Shown in pieces: positions 57,627 through 64,000 of a stretch of DNA of 64,000 nucleotides; position 1 is the stretch's first letter; every line of letters starts with the position of its first letter. Source of the DNA: Metabacillus arenae (GTDB lineage: Bacteria > Bacillota > Bacilli > Bacillales > Bacillaceae). The position numbers were made by a program, and so were the translations under genes. Below the pieces are notes generated by a model. The model saw only the letters and a list, made by a program, of their open reading frames with translations, had not been told where the DNA came from and did no database searches. The DNA lies in NCBI RefSeq assembly GCF_014773385.1, contig NZ_JACXAI010000036.1, positions 1-64,000 of the forward strand, written 5' to 3'.

Positions 57627-60068
57627 TTATTCTGCTATTTGCTTTTCTGCTGTTTTTACAACAAATTCGTTCTCTTCTACATCTAGAATAATTTTTTGAC
57701 CTTTTTGGATGTTGCCTTTTAATAGCTCTTCAGATAAGCGATCTTCTACGTGTTTTTGAATTGCACGGCGTAAAGGGCGAGCTCCGTATTCTAGATCAAT
57801 GCCTTCATTTGCAATTTTCTCTTTTGCAGGATCTGTCAGTTCAAGGTCAATATCTTGTTCAACTAAACGTCTTGTTAGTTGATCAGACATGAGGGAAACA
57901 ATTTCTTTTAAATGTTTCTTTTCTAGCGAATGGAACACAATGATTTCGTCAATACGGTTTAAAAACTCAGGACGGAATGCTTTTTTCAATTCACCCATGA
58001 CTTTGTCTTTCATATCTTTATAAGTCTGGTTTTCATCTTGAACGTTAAAGCCTACATATTTATTTCGTTTCAACTCGCTTGCCCCTACATTGGATGTCAT
58101 GATGACAATCGTGTTTCGAAAATCGACTGTACGGCCTTTGGAATCAGTTAGCCTGCCATCCTCCAATACCTGAAGCAAGATGTTGAACACATCGGGATGT
58201 GCTTTTTCAATTTCATCAAGCAGAACCACAGAATAAGGTTTTCTGCGAACTTTTTCTGTCAGCTGTCCACCTTCATCATATCCTACATATCCAGGAGGCG
58301 AGCCAACTAATCGAGATGTTGAGTGTTTTTCCATATACTCTGACATATCAATGCGGATCGTTGCATCTTCATCACCAAAGATTGATTCAGCTAACGCACG
58401 AGCTAGCTCTGTTTTACCGACTCCAGTTGGCCCTAAGAAGATGAAAGACCCAATTGGACGCTTCGGATCCTTTAAGCCTGCTCTGGCACGGCGTACGGCC
58501 TTAGCCACAGCCACAACCGCCTCATCCTGCCCGATAACTCGAGAATGAAGAATTCCCTCCATATTCAGCAACTTATCTGTTTCAGTTTGAGCCACTCTTG
58601 AAACAGGAACCCCAGTCCAGTTTGATACAACGATTGCAATATCTTCAACCGTTACTTCCGAATTTTCTTGACCTTGCTTTTCTTTCCAGGTTTTCTTCGT
58701 TTCTTCAAGTTGTTCACGAAGGCGTTGCTCTGTATCTCTTAAAGACGCTGCTTTTTCAAATTCTTGACTTTGTACGGCAGCATCCTTTTCCTTGCGAACT
58801 TCTTCCAGCCTTTGCTCTAATTCCTTTAAATTTGGCGGGGTAGTAAAAGAGCGCAAACGTACTTTAGATCCAGCCTCATCAATTAAATCAATTGCTTTAT
58901 CAGGGAGAAAGCGGTCTGAAATATATCTGTCAGACAGCTTTACAGCAGCATCAATTGCTTCATCTGTAATAGATACACGGTGATGGGCTTCATAACGGTC
59001 TCTTAAGCCTTTTAATATTTGAATGCTTTCATCGACTGACGGCTCATCCACCTGAATTGGCTGGAAGCGGCGTTCCAAAGCTGCATCCTTTTCAATATAT
59101 TTTCGGTATTCATCCAAAGTTGTAGCACCAATACATTGCAGTTCCCCACGGGCTAATGACGGCTTTAGAATATTGGAAGCATCAATCGCTCCTTCAGCTC
59201 CGCCTGCTCCGATCAATGTATGAAGCTCATCAATAAATAAAATGATATTACCCGCTTGGCGGATTTCATCCATCACTTTCTTTAAACGGTCTTCAAATTC
59301 TCCTCGATATTTTGTGCCTGCTACAACTGTCCCCATATCAAGCGTCATGACACGTTTATCTCGCAATATTTCCGGTACCTCATTACTAACAATTTGTTGA
59401 GCTAATCCTTCTGCAATCGCTGTTTTTCCCACTCCAGGCTCCCCAATTAAAACTGGATTGTTCTTCGTTCTTCGGCTTAAAACTTCGATGACCCGTTGAA
59501 TTTCTTTACTGCGTCCAATAACAGGGTCAAGACTGTCTTCGCGGGCAATTGCAGTTAGATCACGAGCTAAGCTATCCAATGTCGGCGTATTCGCATTATT
59601 AGAAGATCCCCCTTGGTGCCCTGAAGAAGACTCATTGCTTCCGAGCAGCTGAAGAACCTGTTGACGTGCTTTATTTAAGCTTACACCTAAATTATTTAAA
59701 ACTCTTGCTGCTACACCTTCTCCTTCACGAATAAGACCAAGCAGAATATGCTCTGTTCCTACATAAGAATGACCAAGCTTTCTAGCTTCATCCATCGATA
59801 ATTCAATTACTTTTTTCGCTCTTGGTGTATAGTGGATGGTTTGAGAAATCTCTTGTCCTCTTCCTATCAAGCTCTCAACTTCCTTTTGAATCTTCTCAGA
59901 TTCTAAACCAAGCGCTTGGAGAGCTTTGGCAGCTATCCCTTCACCTTCCCTAACCAAACCTAACAGGATATGTTCTGTTCCAATATTATTATGGCCTAAT
60001 CTAACAGCTTCTTCTTGAGCCAGTGCTAATACTTTTTGTGCGCGCTCCGTAAATCTCCCAAACATCAT
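57627..60068 (-). CDS. clpC: ATP-dependent Clp protease ATP-binding subunit ClpC
   Basis: About 813 residues: two Clp_N repeats ([17 protein letters not shown]), AAA-1 with [13 protein letters not shown], a UVR-containing coiled middle region (about 410-470) used by adaptors, and AAA-2 with [13 protein letters not shown], ending in Clp D2-small. The ClpP-binding loop is near VGFNVQDE region. Unfolds pArg-tagged proteins for ClpP. Fourth gene of the ctsR operon, overlapping mcsB by four bases. The second Met may be the true start. Confidence 0.98.
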   Translation of the reverse strand: MMFGRFTERAQKVLALAQEEAVRLGHNNIGTEHILLGLVREGEGIAAKALQALGLESEKIQKEVESLIGRGQEISQTIHYTPRAKKVIELSMDEARKLGHSYVGTEHILLGLIREGEGVAARVLNNLGVSLNKARQQVLQLLGSNESSSGHQGGSSNNANTPTLDSLARDLTAIAREDSLDPVIGRSKEIQRVIEVLSRRTKNNPVLIGEPGVGKTAIAEGLAQQIVSNEVPEILRDKRVMTLDMGTVVAGTKYRGEFEDRLKKVMDEIRQAGNIILFIDELHTLIGAGGAEGAIDASNILKPSLARGELQCIGATTLDEYRKYIEKDAALERRFQPIQVDEPSVDESIQILKGLRDRYEAHHRVSITDEAIDAAVKLSDRYISDRFLPDKAIDLIDEAGSKVRLRSFTTPPNLKELEQRLEEVRKEKDAAVQSQEFEKAASLRDTEQRLREQLEETKKTWKEKQGQENSEVTVEDIAIVVSNWTGVPVSRVAQTETDKLLNMEGILHSRVIGQDEAVVAVAKAVRRARAGLKDPKRPIGSFIFLGPTGVGKTELARALAESIFGDEDATIRIDMSEYMEKHSTSRLVGSPPGYVGYDEGGQLTEKVRRKPYSVVLLDEIEKAHPDVFNILLQVLEDGRLTDSKGRTVDFRNTIVIMTSNVGASELKRNKYVGFNVQDENQTYKDMKDKVMGELKKAFRPEFLNRIDEIIVFHSLEKKHLKEIVSLMSDQLTRRLVEQDIDLELTDPAKEKIANEGIDLEYGARPLRRAIQKHVEDRLSEELLKGNIQKGQKIILDVEENEFVVKTAEKQIAE

Positions 60069-61162
60069 AAGTCATCATCCTCCGTCCGCTTATTTTGATC
60101 CTGTTCCATTTTCAACCTTTCCCTTATGAGCGTAGCCCTTCTAATATCTCTTTCATTAGGTCTTAAAGCTCCGCCTGAATATTGCTGAAGAAAACCAGGT
60201 TGAGTTAAGATGATTAATTCATTCAATATATTTCTTGAAATATCCTTTAAAATGCCAAGATCAATTCCTAATCTAACATCTGAAAGACACCGCGAAGCCT
60301 CTTTTGATTCAATAATACGGCTATTAGCCAATACCCCATATGAACGATACACCCGATCTTCCAGTTGTATCTGGGATGTTTTATACAATGCTTCACGAGC
60401 AGATCTTTCCTGGCCAATTAACTGCTGAACAACGCTTAAAAGATCGTCTACAATATCATCCTCAGATTTTCCAAGAGTTATTTGGTTGGAAATTTGAAAA
60501 ATATTTCCAAGAGCTTCACTGCCTTCTCCATAGATACCTCTTACAACCAGACCAAGCTGATTAACTGCAGGTATAATTTTGTTCATTTGCCTAGTTAATA
60601 CTAAGGCTGGCAGATGCATCATGACGGAGGCTCTTAAACCTGTTCCAACATTCGTGGGGCAGCTTGTTAAGTACCCTCTTTTTTCATCAAAAGCATAATC
60701 TACTTCTTTTTCAATCCAATCATCAAGCTCGTTTGCAACTTTCAAGGACTCTTTTAATTGAAGCCCCGGAAATAAGCATTGTATGCGAATATGGTCTTCT
60801 TCATTCAACATAATACTCACTTCTTCATTTGCGGAAAGTAAACAACCTGCAAACGGTGAATCCTCAGCTAAATGTGGACTAATTAAATGTTTTTCTACTA
60901 AAACCCTTTTTTCGATCGGCTGCATTTCATCGACCTTGATAAATTCAAATTTTCCTAACTCATCAAAACTCTCTTCTGTAAATTTTTCTTCAAAAAGCTT
61001 AAGGATTTCTTTTGCCTCTTCATTTGAAGAAAGGGTTGGAAATCGATATTTTTCAATGTTTCTAGCGAGCCTGATTCTACTGCTTAATACGATATCTGCA
61101 TTAGGACCTTCCTGACTCATCCAAGCGCTCATCGCCTGGTTAATGAAGTGTTGGAGCGACAT
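60065..61162 (-). CDS. mcsB: protein-arginine kinase McsB
   Basis: 365 residues of the phosphagen (ATP:guanido) kinase family: [20 protein letters not shown], a loop with [20 protein letters not shown] around the catalytic Cys167-type position, and [18 protein letters not shown]. Adds phosphate to arginines, tagging proteins for ClpCP, and inactivates CtsR. Stop overlaps the clpC start, and the start adjoins mcsA. Confidence 0.97.
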   Translation of the reverse strand: MSLQHFINQAMSAWMSQEGPNADIVLSSRIRLARNIEKYRFPTLSSNEEAKEILKLFEEKFTEESFDELGKFEFIKVDEMQPIEKRVLVEKHLISPHLAEDSPFAGCLLSANEEVSIMLNEEDHIRIQCLFPGLQLKESLKVANELDDWIEKEVDYAFDEKRGYLTSCPTNVGTGLRASVMMHLPALVLTRQMNKIIPAVNQLGLVVRGIYGEGSEALGNIFQISNQITLGKSEDDIVDDLLSVVQQLIGQERSAREALYKTSQIQLEDRVYRSYGVLANSRIIESKEASRCLSDVRLGIDLGILKDISRNILNELIILTQPGFLQQYSGGALRPNERDIRRATLIRERLKMEQDQNKRTEDDDL

Positions 61163-61726
61163 CTATTCACGGTCCTCCTCTCTCATCCTTTTCAAATCGT
61201 TTTCTAAAGATCGGATATCATCTCTTATTAGTGCAGCTTTCTCAAATTCCTCCTGAGCAATTAGCTCCTGCAATTCCTTTTTTAAATCCTCTATACGTTT
61301 TTGCAGATGGATATTGCCGCCTATCCGCTTAGGAATTTTTCCTGCATGTGCTGTATTTCCACTATGGACTCTTCTTAATATCGGTGTAATCTGATGGTGA
61401 AACGTTTTGTAACATTCCGAACAACCAAAACGCCCAGCTTTCGTAAATTGTTGAAATGTCATTTTACAGTTTGGACATTGAAGCACTTCCTGGTTTTGCA
61501 CAAAGCTTTTTTCAGGTTTGGCAGCAAATGGACTATCAAAATTCAATAAGCCTGATAATAAATTGTTGATAGAAAAACCGTTTCCTCCATCAAAAAGAAA
61601 AACCTCACTATTTTCTTGGGCACATTGTTCACAAATATGCACCTCATTTTTTTCCCCGTTCACAACTTTTTTAAAGTGAAAAGTTGCCGGCCGTTCTTTA
61701 CATTCCTGACAAATCAACTTTTTCAC
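61163..61726 (-). CDS. mcsA: McsA, activator of the McsB kinase
   Basis: 187 residues: four CxxC pairs (CQECKERP, CEQCAQEN, CPNCKMTF, CSECYKTF) that bind metal, and a C-terminal UVR motif (RIEDLKKELQELIAQEEFEK). Activates McsB and helps stress regulation. It lies directly before mcsB with no gap. Confidence 0.96.
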   Translation of the reverse strand: MKKLICQECKERPATFHFKKVVNGEKNEVHICEQCAQENSEVFLFDGGNGFSINNLLSGLLNFDSPFAAKPEKSFVQNQEVLQCPNCKMTFQQFTKAGRFGCSECYKTFHHQITPILRRVHSGNTAHAGKIPKRIGGNIHLQKRIEDLKKELQELIAQEEFEKAALIRDDIRSLENDLKRMREEDRE

Positions 61727-61734
61727 CTGCCTAA

Positions 61735-62196
61735 TTATTCATATTTAAGGGAAACAAGCATCGCTTTTATCATTCTTGCCCTTAATTCATCTCTTAATGG
61801 TAAATCCACATAAAGTACTGAACGGTCAACAACACTCAACATAATTTTTGCTTCCCTCTCGGTTATCACCTTCTCCTCAACTAAACGTAAAATAATATTC
61901 TCAGCTGAGACTTGAGTCAAGTGTTTATCAACTAATTCTAATAACTGATTAATTAGATGTGCATCATCGCCTATTTGCACTTTAATAATCCGGATGTAAC
62001 CCCCGCCGCCGCGTTTACTCTCGACTATATACCCTCTTTCAATCGTAAAACGCGTATTGATCACATAATTGATCTGCGAGGGAACACATTGAAATTTATC
62101 TGCTATTTCACTTCTCTTTATTTCAACTATTTCCTTTCCGTTCCTATCTAAAACTTGTTTCAAATATTGTTCAATAATATCTGAGATATTTCGCAC
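61735..62196 (-). CDS. ctsR: transcriptional repressor CtsR
   Basis: 153 residues: N-terminal winged helix-turn-helix (IADKFQCVPSQINYVINTRF, then a glycine-rich RGGGGYIRI wing) and a C-terminal dimerisation and McsB-targeted domain. Represses clp genes through tandem heptads; a matching operator overlaps its own promoter at 62219-62235. GGAGGAGGAGG precedes the ATG. Confidence 0.97.
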   Translation of the reverse strand: MRNISDIIEQYLKQVLDRNGKEIVEIKRSEIADKFQCVPSQINYVINTRFTIERGYIVESKRGGGGYIRIIKVQIGDDAHLINQLLELVDKHLTQVSAENIILRLVEEKVITEREAKIMLSVVDRSVLYVDLPLRDELRARMIKAMLVSLKYE

Positions 62197-62218
62197 TCCG
62201 CCTCCTCCTCCACTTGAC

Positions 62219-62235
62219 TTTGACTATATTTGACT
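62219..62235 (-). promoter_or_regulatory. CtsR operator
   Basis: AGTCAAA-TAT-AGTCAAA on the minus strand, a perfect direct heptad repeat of the CtsR consensus (RGTCAAA NAN RGTCAAA). It covers the predicted transcription start, giving autorepression of the operon. Confidence 0.93.
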
Positions 62236-62243
62236 TTAATTTT

Positions 62244-62272
62244 ACTATAAATCGGACTTAAAAAATTTTCAA
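62244..62272 (-). promoter_or_regulatory. ctsR operon promoter
   Basis: TTGAAA (62272-62267), 17 bases, TATAGT (62249-62244) on the minus strand, directly upstream of the CtsR operator. The spacer shares TTAAGTCCG with the mgtC promoter spacer. Confidence 0.75.
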
Positions 62273-62322
62273 CTATATTGTACTGTATTATTTATTGCCA
62301 TTTGAAAGTAGGATAAAACCCA

Positions 62323-63024
62323 TTACATAATCTTTTCTACTTCCTCAAGCTCCAATAACGAAAACATCAGTCTGCTTTTTTCTGCAGGTGCATCAATTTC
62401 AAGTAAGTAATGAATTAATATATTATATTCCTTATCTTTTTTCACAGATACCAATTGCATTTTATGAACAGTCAAGTTTTTTTGGTGCAACAAACTAACA
62501 ACCTTTTCAATATGCTCTGCTTTCGATCGGATGACAACTTTTAGAAGTTTACGTTCTGAATTACGATTCATTACCAGCTCCATTTTATTTAAAAATATTA
62601 GAGATAATAAAACTACAAATGTTGTAAATAGAGCAATCGAATACATCCCCGCTCCAATCACCAAGCCAAGCCCAGCCACAATCCAAATTGACGCTGCCGT
62701 AGTAAGACCTTTAATCGTAGCTCCTTTAACCATTATCGTCCCAGCTCCTAAGAAGCCAATACCACTAATGACATAGGAGGGGATTCGGGCAGGGTCAAAC
62801 TGCACATTAGAATAATCATCTAAATATTCCTCAAAACCATATAATGAAAGAAGCATCATTAAGCAGGCTCCCACCCCAACAAGTAAATGAGTTCGAAAAC
62901 CAGCTGGGTGCTGCTTCATTTCTCTTTCCAGCCCGATAAAACCACATAAAATAGCAGTTAAAATAACCCGGGCAATCATCATTAACAATTCATTCTCATT
63001 ATAAATTTCAATTAGTTCCTCCAT
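62323..63024 (-). CDS. MgtC/SapB-family membrane protein
   Basis: 233 residues: five or so membrane helices (about 12-150) with GLEREMKQHPAGFRTHLLVG and GIGFLGAGTIM motifs typical of the family, then a small cytosolic ACT-like C-terminal domain (about 160-233). Family members affect growth in low magnesium or interact with ATP synthase; substrate or partner here is unknown. GGAGGGG precedes the ATG. It lies upstream of ctsR and is transcribed with it in direction but has its own promoter. Confidence 0.88.
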   Translation of the reverse strand: MEELIEIYNENELLMMIARVILTAILCGFIGLEREMKQHPAGFRTHLLVGVGACLMMLLSLYGFEEYLDDYSNVQFDPARIPSYVISGIGFLGAGTIMVKGATIKGLTTAASIWIVAGLGLVIGAGMYSIALFTTFVVLLSLIFLNKMELVMNRNSERKLLKVVIRSKAEHIEKVVSLLHQKNLTVHKMQLVSVKKDKEYNILIHYLLEIDAPAEKSRLMFSLLELEEVEKIM

Positions 63025-63105
63025 CCAATAAGCCCCTCCATTTTCTATCTATCTCTCTATAAATACTCTATATTTCTCTTTTTTTGTCTCTTTAGCCTTC
63101 AAAAG

Positions 63106-63133
63106 ATAATAAACCGGACTTAAGTCCAGTCAA
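63106..63133 (-). promoter_or_regulatory. probable mgtC promoter with a palindromic spacer
   Basis: TTGACT (63133-63128), 16 bases, TATTAT (63111-63106) on the minus strand. The spacer contains the perfect palindrome GGACTTAAGTCC (63116-63127), a likely protein-binding site. Confidence 0.55.
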
Positions 63134-63660
63134 CTTTTTAAGCTATATCTATTTTTCACTGTTTTGTTCCACCTGAAACCTGTTTTAAATTAGCAAACAC
63201 TTTCACAGAAAATTTAAATATGCTTAGCTAAACGGATAAATAGAGCAGAGTTAGTAAAGCGGCTAGATTTCATCTAACCAGGAAAAGCCTTTTGGTTGAC
63301 TATACATTTTGCTAATAAAAAGGATATTTCGTATCAAGCCTAAAAACGCCTCTATTGTTGCCACCTGCCCTTGTATACCATGACCTTGATTAACAAATGG
63401 GGGTACGAGAAACCAAAAGGGAGAACTCGTTATTATTAAAGCAAATTAACTTATATAGATTAATTTGGGGCGGGTAGGTCAAATCTTGAATACCAAAAAT
63501 TCGCAAACAGGCAGCTCATATTAATATCCTGTTATGCTTCTTTTGATTTTCATATTTATTTGCCTTTGATCCTTTTTATTGTCTTGACCCCCTCGCTTTC
63601 TTTCCCTATGTGGAAATTTAGTGTCCTATTCTTCAAACTTAGTGGCTTATTCTTGGAATT

Positions 63661-63738
63661 CACTTGCCAAGTAAGCGATATTACTTTCCGCCAATCCACG
63701 ATATTGGCCGGAAAGTGTCTATATTGGCTTGGCGGGTG
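63661..63738 (+). repeat. nested hairpin element
   Basis: An outer stem CACTTGCCAAG (63661-63671) and CTTGGCGGGTG (63728-63738) pairs at all 11 positions if read on the plus strand (two U-G), enclosing ACTTTCCG-CCAAT (63683-63695) and ATTGG-C-CGGAAAGT (63703-63716). Could be a REP-like element or structured RNA; function unknown. Confidence 0.5.
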
Positions 63739-64000
63739 ACTACGAAAATTGCAGGGATCCTGGGAGGCGCTGGGTTCTTGTACTTCCTATTCCATACCCA
63801 TAAGAAAATGTAATCTTTTGGCTTAAGCACATCGTCGAGCTAGGGAGGAAGAGTGTTCATTTACCATCTTATAACATATAGTTATTCTTTTATGAATGGG
63901 ATTTGGGGATGAAAGGAGAAAGTATCAAAGAATAGCTGATAATTTTGAGGAACTTTCCGTATTTGTCATCCTTTTATCCCTCCAAATTTGATTTTCATGG

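Larger units (their letters stand above)
63025..64000. other. right-end gap of about 975 bases without a recognisable gene
   Basis: Contains the probable mgtC promoter, an element with nested hairpins (63661-63738), and near it two 22-base imperfect direct repeats (TTAGTG-CCTATTCTT and TTAGTG-CTTATTCTT, about 63617-63660). CCTTTTGGTT near 63290 is inverted as AACCAAAAGG near 63410. No 5S rRNA, tRNA or credible coding frame was found on either strand. Confidence 0.6.

Noticed and set aside
63025-64000. Expected end of an rrn operon (5S rRNA or tRNAs) upstream of ctsR
   Set aside because: No 5S or tRNA consensus was readable on either strand; if present, it lies beyond the window.

Overview
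The window is a 64 kb stretch of a low-GC, endospore-forming Firmicute of the Bacillaceae type. Gene content and order closely follow the Bacillus subtilis ctsR-to-rrn ribosomal superoperon, printed here in reverse, so nearly every gene is on the minus strand. Spore genes (pdaB, kbaA, gerD, cwlD), sigH, the mcsA-mcsB-clpC-ctsR operon and a zinc-type S14 all fit this. I do not assign a species.

Layout from left to right. 1-166: the 5' end of a 16S rRNA gene leaving the window, with its promoter. 410-5721: sporulation and germination block (small hypothetical gene, pdaB, kbaA, gerD, salA, cwlD, ybaK). 5870-7650: an accessory patch with a decayed nonribosomal peptide synthetase remnant, a GNAT acetyltransferase and unexplained ORFs. 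7660-12699: rpsI, rplM, truA and the ECF transporter module (ecfT, ecfA2, ecfA1), then rplQ. 12775-27286: alpha/spc/S10 gene cluster from rpoA to rpsJ, including secY, adk, map and infA. 28055-32790: tuf, fusA, rpsG, rpsL and the L7Ae-like gene. 32907-45210: rpoC, rpoB, a 16S methyltransferase-like gene, rplL, rplJ, rplA, rplK, nusG, secE, rpmG. 45294-49744: sigH, rae1, rlmB, mrnC, cysS, cysE. 50281-56796: gltX, ispF, ispD, yacL, disA, radA. 57627-62196: clpC, mcsB, mcsA, ctsR. 62323-63024: an MgtC/SapB-family membrane protein, followed by almost 1 kb without a recognisable gene.

Together these genes build and regulate the translation and transcription machinery (most ribosomal proteins, RNA polymerase core, EF-Tu, EF-G, IF-1, NusG, SecYE), link it to tRNA charging (GltX, CysS), rRNA maturation (RlmB, MrnC), protein quality control (ClpC with the McsAB arginine kinase under CtsR), DNA-damage and c-di-AMP signalling (RadA, DisA) and sporulation entry and germination. 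Regulatory sites readable in the sequence include a CtsR operator on the ctsR promoter, a T-box before cysE, L10 and L13 leader regions, a duplicated leader motif before rplK and rplA, and several good vegetative promoters and terminators.

Most of the window is ordinary conserved core genome. I found no clear new multi-gene system. The less ordinary items are a dispersed ~180-bp structured repeat (three full and two partial copies, two of them between clpC and radA), a decayed NRPS fragment, a perfect inverted repeat that joins the rpoC terminator to the next promoter, a hairpin element near the right end, and a palindrome inside the probable mgtC promoter.
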